In this document: positions 1-8,156 of the stretch, one piece after another
Layout: each line of letters begins with the position of its first letter
Numbering within the stretch: the first letter of the stretch is position 1
From: Aphelocoma coerulescens
Lineage: Eukaryota; Chordata; Aves; Passeriformes; Corvidae
DNA length: 64,000 nt
NCBI RefSeq assembly: GCF_041296385.1
Contig: NW_027183981.1
Span: 1,266,501 to 1,330,500, forward strand
Reading direction: 5' to 3'
Made by a program: the position numbers and the translations under genes
Notes under the pieces: model-generated
Seen by the model: the letters and a program-made list of their open reading frames with translations, nothing else
Told to the model about the DNA's origin: nothing
Databases searched by the model: none

Positions 1-1
1 T

Positions 2-988
2 GATATCAACAACTGGAGGCCTATCACCATTGCTTCAGTGGTGTTTAGGTTGTTCTCCAGGATCGCGAATGCGAGACTGGCCCGTGCATGTCCCATTAAC
101 CCCAGACAACGGGGTTTTATCAGCGCATCAGGCTGTTCTGAGAACCTTAAGCTGTTACAGCTTTTGGTTAAGAAGGCAAAACAGGAACATAGAAGTTTGG
201 GGGTGGTATTTGTGGATATTGCCAAGGCATTTGATACCGTTTGCCAGCAGCATATTATAGCTGGTTTGGTTAAGAGGGGAGTTGATTCCCATATAATCCA
301 TCTAATTGGTGAGATGTACAGGAATATTAAGACGTACATCGTCGCCAAGAATGGGAAAACAGACCCCATTAACATCTGCTCCGGTGTTAAACAGGGCAAC
401 CCAATGTCACTTTTGTTATTCAACCTGGCGCTGGATCCTCTCCTATGTAAACTGGAAACGGAAGGGTGTGGATTCCATCATGGTGGATTTAAGATTACGG
501 CCATGGCCTTCGCAGATGATCTGGTGCTTCTGAGCGACTCATGGGAAGGCATGTGTTATAACATCAAAATTTTGGAGACCTTTTGTGAGCTTACTGGTCT
601 CCGAACTCAAGAAGAGAAATGCCACGGCTTTTACATCAAGCCGACCAAGGACGCGTATACCATCAGTGACTGTCCTGCTTGGCAAGTTGGAGGGACTCCC
701 CTCAACATGATCAACCCGGGAAGCTCAGAGAAATATCTTGGCACACAGATTGACCCTTGGACCGGTTTCGCTGATCCTGGCCTTCCTACGAAACTTGAAG
801 AATGGCTTCATCGGATTGGTAGCGCACCACTTAAACCTCTTCAGAAAGCCGATAGGACATATACCATCCCTAGACTGATATATCTGGCTGACCATACCAA
901 TGTAAAAACTGGGCTCCTCGAATCCCTTGACTTGATGATAAAAAAAATCGGTCAAGGAGCGGCTTCATCTCCCAACTTGTACATGTGA
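2..988 (+). pseudogene. R2 reverse transcriptase fragment, copy 0 (partial)
   Basis: The frame is open from the window edge to the TGA at 986-988. It contains motif A (Asp codon 215-217), the QGNP form of motif B, FADD motif C and the thumb region. It ends prematurely after the A8 run at 940-947, as in every other copy. Its N-terminal third is outside the window. Confidence 0.93.
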
Positions 989-2057
989 TGCCATCCTGTA
1001 TTCGAGATTTAAAGACGGAGGGCTGGGGTTTATCAAATTGGCGGCGCTTATACCTAGTATTCAAGCGCGAAGATTGCACAGATTAGCTCAATCTTCGGAT
1101 GGGACCTTGGTTTCTTTTTTGAAGGGTGAACATCTAGAATTGATACATGAGAAATTATGGGTTAAAGCTGGGGGTGTACGAGAGTCCGTCCCCCAAATTT
1201 GGGACCCCATCCCATTGATGGAAGTTGCTAGCGAGGGGAGTGAAGCCTTGTCTGAGTGGGAGGCACCACGTTCCAAGCTTCGCCTTCCTAGGCCCTGTGA
1301 CTGGCGGAAGGTGGAATTCAATAAATGGAAACATCTGGTTGCCCAGGGCCATGGGATCGAAAATTTTGAGAATGATAAGATCAGTAATGACTGGTTGATG
1401 CATTACCGCAGCATCCCTCACAGAAAACTCATAACGGCGCTGCAATTAAGAGCGAAGGTCTACCCCACTCGGGAATTCTTAGCAAGGGGTAGACACGATG
1501 TCTGTGTTCGATCCTGCAGACACTGCGGCGCCGAATATGAATCAGCGTCCCATGTCATCGGAAAATGCCCAATTACTCAGGACGCCAGAATTAAAAGGCA
1601 TAATTTCATCTGCGAAACCCTTAGCCGAGAAGCTAAGAGGGAGAATTGGACGGTTTTCCAGGAGCCGCATTTGAGAGATGAAGAAAATGAGTTATTTAAG
1701 CCTGATTTAATCTTTGTGAAGGATGCTAAGGCACTTGTAGTGGACGTAACAGTGAGATACGAGCACAGCAATTCTTCACTGAAAGGGGCCGCTGTGGAGA
1801 AGGCAAAAAAGTATCAACACCTTCTTCCACAGATTTGTGACCTCACTAATGTAACATCTGTAGAGTTCACTGGTTTCCCCTTAGGAGCGCGGGGGAAATG
1901 GTATGAGAGGAACTCTGAATTGCTACAGGCCTTGGGACTCTCTAAAACGAGGCTAGGGAGACTAGCCCGGGCCCTGGCATCCAGAGCACTCTTCTCTTCT
2001 GTAGATATCGTACATATGTTCGCAAGCAAAGCCAGATTGTTTGTACCTTTACAATAA
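942..2057 (+). pseudogene. R2 C-terminal CCHC and endonuclease fragment, copy 0
   Basis: This is the continuation of the R2 protein in the next frame after the A8 run. It has the CCHC knuckle and the PD-x12-D endonuclease core and matches copy 1. It is not an independent gene. Confidence 0.92.
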
Positions 2058-2233
2058 AGGCCCCTTCCCTGAGTGGTTCGAGCTGGACAGTGGAATTGGT
2101 TTTGGGTGGGAGGGGTTCACCCGTCATAACGCGTCTTGCCCATATTTGGGCTACAAATTTGGATTCGACCAGGTGGACGGGCCACCTTTACTTAACCCAG
2201 AAAAGAAACATATCATTTTATATGTTTATTAAA

Positions 2234-2261
2234 TAGCCATAGTTACTAACTGGGCATAGCT
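2234..2261 (+). other. R2-to-R2 junction with short 28S-like traces
   Basis: After the 3' UTR ends in ATTAAA, the sequence reads TAGCCA (2234-2239), the first six bases of the 28S rRNA immediately downstream of the R2 insertion site. Overlapping it is CATAGTTACT (2238-2247), the exact reverse complement of AGTAACTATG, which lies in 28S just upstream of that site. The matches are visible. That they are relics of the original target is inference from short strings. The same junction occurs at the start of every copy. Confidence 0.5.
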
Positions 2262-2325
2262 GCAGAGGTCGCACCTCCTCGTGGTCCCGCCGGATACCCG
2301 TAAGGGTAACTAAGTCGACCTCTGC
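2262..2325 (+). ncRNA. HDV-like self-cleaving ribozyme fold (R2 5' end), copy 1
   Basis: The double-pseudoknot layout of an HDV-like ribozyme is readable. P2 is GCAGAGGTCG (2262-2271) paired with CGACCTCTGC (2316-2325), a perfect 10 bp. P3 is CAC/GTG (2272-2274 and 2281-2283) closing loop CTCCTC. The P1 3' strand is TCCCGCC (2285-2291), P1.1 is GG (2292-2293), P4 is TACCC/GGGTA with a GTAA tetraloop (2295-2308), and J4/2 is ACTAAGT with the expected catalytic C at 2310. Such ribozymes release the 5' end of R2 RNA from its rRNA co-transcript. The P1 5' strand is not present upstream in the array; it would be GGCGGGA, which is 28S sequence 28 to 22 nt before the R2 site. Cleavage here is therefore doubtful. 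Confidence 0.85.
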
Positions 2326-2554
2326 CCCAGTGTGAGTGAGGGGGTAATATCTCCCCTCCCTATTGCTGGACTCGCCACCCAGTGGTAGATTCACAAATCG
2401 CAGAAACAAATTTATTGGCGCAGCTATTTGCTGTTGCCCAAAGCCTTGTCCACGGGCATTAGTTGGACACAGTCTGCAGGTTGGTCGAGGGTTCCACCTG
2501 CAGACTCTGACAACCCTCTTTTAGATTTGACCAAACGCCATCTCGGTCTTGACA
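2326..2554 (+). other. R2 5' leader, copy 1, with a strong hairpin
   Basis: This is non-coding leader between the ribozyme and the first ATG. The clearest structure is an 11-bp perfect stem, AGTCTGCAGGT at 2471-2481 against ACCTGCAGACT at 2496-2506, with a 14-nt loop. No promoter is evident, as expected for R2, which is normally transcribed by read-through from the rRNA promoter. The leader repeats in every copy. A C-to-G change marks copies 6 and 12 (23358, 48480), and a CpG change marks copy 11 (44322). Confidence 0.7.
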
Positions 2555-2947
2555 ATGGTACAATCTGTGGCTTTGCGGTACGTGTCTACGGCCACCCAAA
2601 CTGACCCTTTAGATCTGTGGGTTAGAGAGGCCAGAATTCCACCACTATCTGTGGTGTTAGAGGAGGAAAGAATCAATCTTGTACCTTTGGAGTTTATAAA
2701 CTCCAAAGTTGCTCTTGAAGTTGGGAGCCATCCGGGTAACACCGCAGATTGTCTGGCTGTATTTCCTGAACCTTATGAAATCTTGCCCTTTGGGCTGGTT
2801 CAGGAAGAAATAAATGGGTGTGAAACAAGAGAAATAGAGGAGCCAATGACACCTGGGACTCCTCCGGGATCAGAGGGGGCGGAACAATTACAGGAACTCC
2901 TGTTATGTCTGTCCCGGACAAAAATCCATCATGTCCAAGGTGTCTGA
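2555..2947 (+). pseudogene. R2 N-terminal frame, copy 1 (130 codons, then shifted)
   Basis: The ATG at 2555 has a good Kozak context (A at -3, G at +4) and is the first long open stretch after the leader. The product has no motif I recognise; it is acidic and Pro/Gly rich near its end. The R2 N-terminus before the fingers is poorly conserved, so I infer that this is the native start of the R2 protein. The fingers lie in a different frame (2905 onward, open from about 2822), which implies a further 1-nt loss between about 2822 and 2905. Alternatively the finger protein really starts at the ATG at 2905 and this is a separate small frame. The same ORF recurs at 4,187-bp spacing in every copy. 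Confidence 0.5.
2685..2708. repeat. Perfect 24-bp palindrome inside the N-terminal frame, copy 1
   Basis: The half-site CTTTGGAGTTTA is followed directly by its exact reverse complement with no spacer. It recurs unchanged in each copy, so one perfect palindrome sits in the array every 4,187 bp. No role is known to me. Confidence 0.9.
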
Positions 2948-3969
2948 CCCGGTTTACTAATACGCTGGGGTTAACAGACCATCTAAAGACGTCCCATGGC
3001 TGTAATAAGATCTGGTTTAGGTGCTCTAAGTGTGGTAAACAAAATCTGAAATACCACAGTATCTCCTGTCATGTCCCTCGGTGCAAAGGTGAAGGATTTG
3101 TGGCCCCTACGGGTAGCTGGGTCTGTGAGGTGTGCTCTAGAGGTTTTGCTACAAAGATTGGACTGGGACAGCACAAGAGGTTACAACATCCTCTTGTGTG
3201 TAATGTGGAACGGATAGCTGCCTCTCACCCCAAAGAAACATCTTTGCGGGGGGCCCATAAGAAGGTATGGACCGAGGAGGAAGAGGCTCTCCTGAATCAA
3301 TTGGTGGTTAAGTTTGCTGGTAGCAGGAACATCAATCAGCTAATAGCGGAGCACTTGCCATCTAAGACGCCAAAGCAGATTAGTGACAAAAGACGCCTTC
3401 TAGGAAAAGGTCCCTCAAAGAAAGTTCGATTTAGAGAAGGCGGGGCTGTAGGCAGAGAAGAACCTCCCCAATCTGCTAAGGGGCAAAGTGAGGGACGCTT
3501 GGTGCTCCACTATCATGATATCATCAAGCTGAAGCTATCGGCAGGCGAGTTCACCGTGTGTCAGGAGGCCTTTGAGAAAATAATGCAGGGGCAAGATCCG
3601 CAATCAGTGGTGAACGAAGTGTATGAGAAGTTTCGGGATAGCCAGGATAGGCTTAACCATAAAGTGTCTAAGCCGCGAAGGCCCCGGGGGCCTCGAGGCC
3701 AAAAAGCATCCGGGGTGACAACTAAACGGATGCAGAAAAGGGCCGTTAAGCGAGGAAAATATCTGAGATATCAGAGGTTGTTTCAGATACATAGAGGGAG
3801 GTTGGCACGGGTTATTTTGGATAACACGGAAGCCCTGCAGTGCCAAATACCATCTGGTGTTATCCACAGTGCACATTTAAAGAGAGATGGGAAACATCTG
3901 TCTGTTTTAGTGGTCTTGAATCCTTCCCAGTATATAGGGAGGCGGATAACACCATGTTTCGAGACCTGA
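2905..3969 (+). pseudogene. R2 zinc-finger and Myb DNA-binding region, copy 1
   Basis: This 354-codon piece is the target-binding part of R2. Finger 1 uses C10, C13, H26, H31 (C-x2-C-x12-H-x4-H). Finger 2 uses C40, C43, H56, C60 (CCHC). Finger 3 uses C74, C77, H90, H95. A Myb-like helix-turn-helix follows at about residues 118-167, beginning HKKVWTEEEE. Three fingers are typical of R2-A clade elements. A basic stretch around residues 260-290 (KPRRPRGPRGQK) leads to the RNA-binding region before the reverse transcriptase. The last 29 or so residues before the TGA at 3967 are not R2-like. The R2-like continuation (ERWE onward) is in another frame from about 3882 to 3986, so a base was lost near 3871-3882 and the TGA is only a consequence. 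ATG 2905 is the first ATG of this frame and may be internal. Confidence 0.9.
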
Positions 3970-3989
3970 TTTCAGAGAGAGACTGGTAA
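3882..3989 (+). pseudogene. Frame-shifted linker segment between Myb and reverse transcriptase, copy 1
   Basis: In the third frame this stretch reads ERWETSV and later EADNTMFRDLISERDW, resembling the segment that precedes the reverse transcriptase in R2 proteins, and then stops at TAA 3987-3989. The flanking frames carry the fingers upstream and the SAPGPDG motif downstream. Two opposite single-base changes (loss near 3871-3882, gain near 3984-3990) therefore bracket it. The assignment rests on my recollection of R2 family patterns, not on an alignment. Confidence 0.65.
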
Positions 3990-5175
3990 GAACTTGAATG
4001 AGATGTGTAAAACCTCCGCTCCTGGGCCAGATGGGATTGCTCTGGGTCATCTTATTAAAATAGACCCTAAGTTCTCCCAGTTGACAGAGATCTTCAACCT
4101 CTGGCTTGCCACCGGAACTTTACCGGACGCGCTGCGGGACTGCCTGACAGTTTTGATACCCAAGTCATCCAATGAGGAGAAACCTGGTGATATCAACAAC
4201 TGGAGGCCTATCACCATTGCTTCAGTGGTGTTTAGGTTGTTCTCCAGGATCGCGAATGCGAGACTGGCCCGTGCATGTCCCATTAACCCCAGACAACGGG
4301 GTTTTATCAGCGCATCAGGCTGTTCTGAGAACCTTAAGCTGTTACAGCTTTTGGTTAAGAAGGCAAAACAGGAACATAGAAGTTTGGGGGTGGTATTTGT
4401 GGATATTGCCAAGGCATTTGATACCGTTTGCCAGCAGCATATTATAGCTGGTTTGGTTAAGAGGGGAGTTGATTCCCATATAATCCATCTAATTGGTGAG
4501 ATGTACAGGAATATTAAGACGTACATCGTCGCCAAGAATGGGAAAACAGACCCCATTAACATCTGCTCCGGTGTTAAACAGGGCAACCCAATGTCACTTT
4601 TGTTATTCAACCTGGCGCTGGATCCTCTCCTATGTAAACTGGAAACGGAAGGGTGTGGATTCCATCATGGTGGATTTAAGATTACGGCCATGGCCTTCGC
4701 AGATGATCTGGTGCTTCTGAGCGACTCATGGGAAGGCATGTGTTATAACATCAAAATTTTGGAGACCTTTTGTGAGCTTACTGGTCTCCGAACTCAAGAA
4801 GAGAAATGCCACGGCTTTTACATCAAGCCGACCAAGGACGCGTATACCATCAGTGACTGTCCTGCTTGGCAAGTTGGAGGGACTCCCCTCAACATGATCA
4901 ACCCGGGAAGCTCAGAGAAATATCTTGGCACACAGATTGACCCTTGGACCGGTTTCGCTGATCCTGGCCTTCCTACGAAACTTGAAGAATGGCTTCATCG
5001 GATTGGTAGCGCACCACTTAAACCTCTTCAGAAAGCCGATAGGACATATACCATCCCTAGACTGATATATCTGGCTGACCATACCAATGTAAAAACTGGG
5101 CTCCTCGAATCCCTTGACTTGATGATAAAAAAAATCGGTCAAGGAGCGGCTTCATCTCCCAACTTGTACATGTGA
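3970..5175 (+). pseudogene. R2 reverse transcriptase region, copy 1
   Basis: This piece copies R2 RNA into DNA at a nicked target in an active element. Visible blocks are SAPGPDG (from 4015), NNWRP, QRGF, motif A FVDIAKAFDTV with the catalytic Asp codon at 4402-4404, motif B GVKQGNPMS, motif C AFADD with the Asp pair from 4702, the KYLG block and the thumb IPRLIYLADHT. Motif B reads QGNP where R2 and most retroelements have QGDP, and SP is SL. Both look like decay. The frame has no real start codon: it is open from 3970, and the first M-like codon (3994) is TTG. It ends after the A8 run at 5127-5134, where one extra A throws translation into a TGA at 5173. The next frame continues the protein exactly (VKERLHLPTCTCD). 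Confidence 0.93.
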
Positions 5176-6244
5176 TGCCATCCTGTATTCGAGATTTAAA
5201 GACGGAGGGCTGGGGTTTATCAAATTGGCGGCGCTTATACCTAGTATTCAAGCGCGAAGATTGCACAGATTAGCTCAATCTTCGGATGGGACCTTGGTTT
5301 CTTTTTTGAAGGGTGAACATCTAGAATTGATACATGAGAAATTATGGGTTAAAGCTGGGGGTGTACGAGAGTCCGTCCCCCAAATTTGGGACCCCATCCC
5401 ATTGATGGAAGTTGCTAGCGAGGGGAGTGAAGCCTTGTCTGAGTGGGAGGCACCACGTTCCAAGCTTCGCCTTCCTAGGCCCTGTGACTGGCGGAAGGTG
5501 GAATTCAATAAATGGAAACATCTGGTTGCCCAGGGCCATGGGATCGAAAATTTTGAGAATGATAAGATCAGTAATGACTGGTTGATGCATTACCGCAGCA
5601 TCCCTCACAGAAAACTCATAACGGCGCTGCAATTAAGAGCGAAGGTCTACCCCACTCGGGAATTCTTAGCAAGGGGTAGACACGATGTCTGTGTTCGATC
5701 CTGCAGACACTGCGGCGCCGAATATGAATCAGCGTCCCATGTCATCGGAAAATGCCCAATTACTCAGGACGCCAGAATTAAAAGGCATAATTTCATCTGC
5801 GAAACCCTTAGCCGAGAAGCTAAGAGGGAGAATTGGACGGTTTTCCAGGAGCCGCATTTGAGAGATGAAGAAAATGAGTTATTTAAGCCTGATTTAATCT
5901 TTGTGAAGGATGCTAAGGCACTTGTAGTGGACGTAACAGTGAGATACGAGCACAGCAATTCTTCACTGAAAGGGGCCGCTGTGGAGAAGGCAAAAAAGTA
6001 TCAACACCTTCTTCCACAGATTTGTGACCTCACTAATGTAACATCTGTAGAGTTCACTGGTTTCCCCTTAGGAGCGCGGGGGAAATGGTATGAGAGGAAC
6101 TCTGAATTGCTACAGGCCTTGGGACTCTCTAAAACGAGGCTAGGGAGACTAGCCCGGGCCCTGGCATCCAGAGCACTCTTCTCTTCTGTAGATATCGTAC
6201 ATATGTTCGCAAGCAAAGCCAGATTGTTTGTACCTTTACAATAA
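5129..6244 (+). pseudogene. R2 C-terminal region: CCHC knuckle and restriction-like endonuclease, copy 1
   Basis: This is the end of the R2 protein, which cuts the 28S target strand. The frame is open from just after the TAA at 5126-5128 and begins with the end of the thumb. A CCHC knuckle lies at 5702-5755 (C-x2-C-x8-H-x4-C, reading CRHCGAEY...HVIGKC). The endonuclease core is KPDLIFVKDAKALVVDV (from 5885), with the PD-x12-D spacing of R2 endonucleases, followed by a Lys-rich helix (EKAKKY). All these residues are intact. The stop TAA at 6242-6244 is the natural end. It is not a separate gene: the first M-like codon (5225) is TTG, and the upstream residues already match the R2 thumb. Confidence 0.93.
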
Positions 6245-6420
6245 AGGCCCCTTCCCTGAGTGGTTCGAGCTGGACAGTGGAATTGGTTTTGGGTGGGAGG
6301 GGTTCACCCGTCATAACGCGTCTTGCCCATATTTGGGCTACAAATTTGGATTCGACCAGGTGGACAGGCCACCTTTACTTAACCCAGAAAAGAAACATAT
6401 CATTTTATATGTTTATTAAA
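6245..6420 (+). other. R2 3' UTR, copy 1
   Basis: This 176-nt tail follows the endonuclease stop. The R2 protein recognises structured 3' UTR RNA to start reverse transcription. Three small hairpins are visible: GCCCA/TGGGC (6325-6338), AGGTGG/CCACCT (6358-6374), and AAACATAT/ATATGTTT with a 6-nt loop (6393-6414). The variant A at 6366 falls in the loop of the second. The element ends at ATTAAA, directly followed by TAGCCA. Confidence 0.75.
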
Positions 6421-6448
6421 TAGCCATAGTTACTAACTGGGCATAGCT

Positions 6449-6512
6449 GCAGAGGTCGCACCTCCTCGTGGTCCCGCCGGATACCCGTAAGGGTAACTAA
6501 GTCGACCTCTGC
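6449..6512 (+). ncRNA. HDV-like ribozyme fold, copy 2
   Basis: Identical to the fold at 2262-2325; the P1 5' strand is again missing. Confidence 0.83.
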
Positions 6513-7091
6513 CCCAGTGTGAGTGAGGGGGTAATATCTCCCCTCCCTATTGCTGGACTCGCCACCCAGTGGTAGATTCACAAATCGCAGAAACAAATTT
6601 ATTGGCGCAGCTATTTGCTGTTGCCCAAAGCCTTGTCCACGGGCATTAGTTGGACACAGTCTGCAGGTTGGTCGAGGGTTCCACCTGCAGACTCTGACAA
6701 CCCTCTTTTAGATTTGACCAAACGCCATCTCGGTCTTGACAATGGTACAATCTGTGGCTTTGCGGTACGTGTCTACGGCCACCCAAACTGACCCTTTAGA
6801 TCTGTGGGTTAGAGAGGCCAGAATTCCACCACTATCTGTGGTGTTAGAGGAGGAAAGAATCAATCTTGTACCTTTGGAGTTTATAAACTCCAAAGTTGCT
6901 CTTGAAGTTGGGAGCCATCCGGGTAACACCGCAGATTGTCTGGCTGTATTTCCTGAACCTTATGAAATCTTGCCCTTTGGGCTGGTTCAGGAAGAAATAA
7001 ATGGGTGTGAAACAAGAGAAATAGAGGAGCCAATGACACCTGGGACTCCTCCGGGATCAGAGGGGGCGGAACAATTACAGGAACTCCTGTT

Positions 7092-8156
7092 ATGTCTGTC
7101 CCGGACAAAAATCCATCATGTCCAAGGTGTCTGACCTGGTTTACTAATACGCTGGGGTTAACAGACCATCTAAAGACGTCCCATGGCTGTAATAAGATCT
7201 GGTTTAGGTGCTCTAAGTGTGGTAAACAAAATCTGAAATACCACAGTATCTCCTGTCATGTCCCTCGGTGCAAAGGTGAAGGATTTGTGGCCCCTACGGG
7301 TAGCTGGGTCTGTGAGGTGTGCTCTAGAGGTTTTGCTACAAAGATTGGACTGGGACAGCACAAGAGGTTACAACATCCTCTTGTGTGTAATGTGGAACGG
7401 ATAGCTGCCTCTCACCCCAAAGAAACATCTTTGCGGGGGGCCCATAAGAAGGTATGGACCGAGGAGGAAGAGGCTCTCCTGAATCAATTGGTGGTTAAGT
7501 TTGCTGGTAGCAGGAACATCAATCAGCTAATAGCGGAGCACTTGCCATCTAAGACGCCAAAGCAGATTAGTGACAAAAGACGCCTTCTAGGAAAAGGTCC
7601 CTCAAAGAAAGTTCGATTTAGAGAAGGCGGGGCTGTAGGCAGAGAAGAACCTCCCCAATCTGCTAAGGGGCAAAGTGAGGGACGCTTGGTGCTCCACTAT
7701 CATGATATCATCAAGCTGAAGCTATCGGCAGGCGAGTTCACCGTGTGTCAGGAGGCCTTTGAGAAAATAATGCAGGGGCAAGATCCGCAATCAGTGGTGA
7801 ACGAAGTGTATGAGAAGTTTCGGGATAGCCAGGATAGGCTTAACCATAAAGTGTCTAAGCCGCGAAGGCCCCGGGGGCCTCGAGGCCAAAAAGCATCCGG
7901 GGTGACAACTAAACGGATGCAGAAAAGGGCCGTTAAGCGAGGAAAATATCTGAGATATCAGAGGTTGTTTCAGATACATAGAGGGAGGTTGGCACGGGTT
8001 ATTTTGGATAACACGGAAGCCCTGCAGTGCCAAATACCATCTGGTGTTATCCACAGTGCACATTTAAAGAGAGATGGGAAACATCTGTCTGTTTTAGTGG
8101 TCTTGAATCCTTCCCAGTATATAGGGAGGCGGATAACACCATGTTTCGAGACCTGA
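7092..8156 (+). pseudogene. R2 zinc-finger/Myb region, copy 2
   Basis: All finger ligands are present. Residue 16 of finger 1, between the Cys and His pairs, is Trp instead of Arg because of C-to-T at 7137. Confidence 0.9.

Larger units (their letters stand above)
1..2233 (+). mobile_element. R2 copy 0, 5'-truncated by the window edge
   Basis: This copy begins inside the reverse transcriptase, just upstream of the NNWRP motif, and runs to the 3' end. It carries the majority G at 2179 in the 3' UTR loop. Its 5' half lies outside the window. Confidence 0.95.
2234..6420 (+). mobile_element. R2 non-LTR retrotransposon, copy 1 (reference unit)
   Basis: This is a complete unit of 4,187 bp. In order it holds the junction, HDV-like ribozyme fold, 5' leader, zinc fingers, Myb, reverse transcriptase, CCHC/endonuclease and 3' UTR. 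That order is diagnostic of R2, a non-LTR retrotransposon that inserts at a fixed site in 28S rRNA genes by target-primed reverse transcription. The span from the first ATG (2555) to the endonuclease stop (6244) is 3,690 nt, about 1,230 codons, which is normal for a full-length R2. The frame is however broken at three well-supported points (about 3871-3882, 3984-3990 and 5127-5134) and probably once more near 2822-2905. This copy carries the minority A at 6366 in the 3' UTR. No target rRNA gene flanks it. Confidence 0.95.

Noticed and set aside
2228..2419. The 63-codon minus-strand frame over the junction and ribozyme, and the 63-codon plus-strand frame over the 3' UTR
   Set aside because: Both are short, without motifs, and cover structured non-coding RNA regions.
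2691..2700. TATAAA inside the 24-bp palindrome as a promoter
   Set aside because: It lies inside a long open frame in every copy, and R2 is normally transcribed by read-through. No other promoter element is visible nearby.
3967..3969. Stop-codon readthrough or recoding at the TGA between the Myb and reverse-transcriptase pieces
   Set aside because: Upstream and downstream frames are in phase, but the R2-like residues in between (3882-3986) lie in another frame, so two opposite frameshifts explain the TGA better.
4047..4610. A 187-codon open frame on the minus strand in each copy, antisense to the reverse transcriptase
   Set aside because: It is the reverse shadow of conserved reverse-transcriptase codons and has no recognisable motif of its own.
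3970..6244. Reverse transcriptase and endonuclease as separate genes in an operon-like series
   Set aside because: Both frames lack a real ATG at their starts (TTG at 3994 and 5225), and the residues upstream of those codons already match R2. They are pieces of one broken protein.
6240..6245. AATAAA overlapping the endonuclease stop as a polyadenylation signal
   Set aside because: It precedes the conserved 3' UTR that R2 needs, and R2 transcripts are not known to rely on polyadenylation. A chance match is likely.
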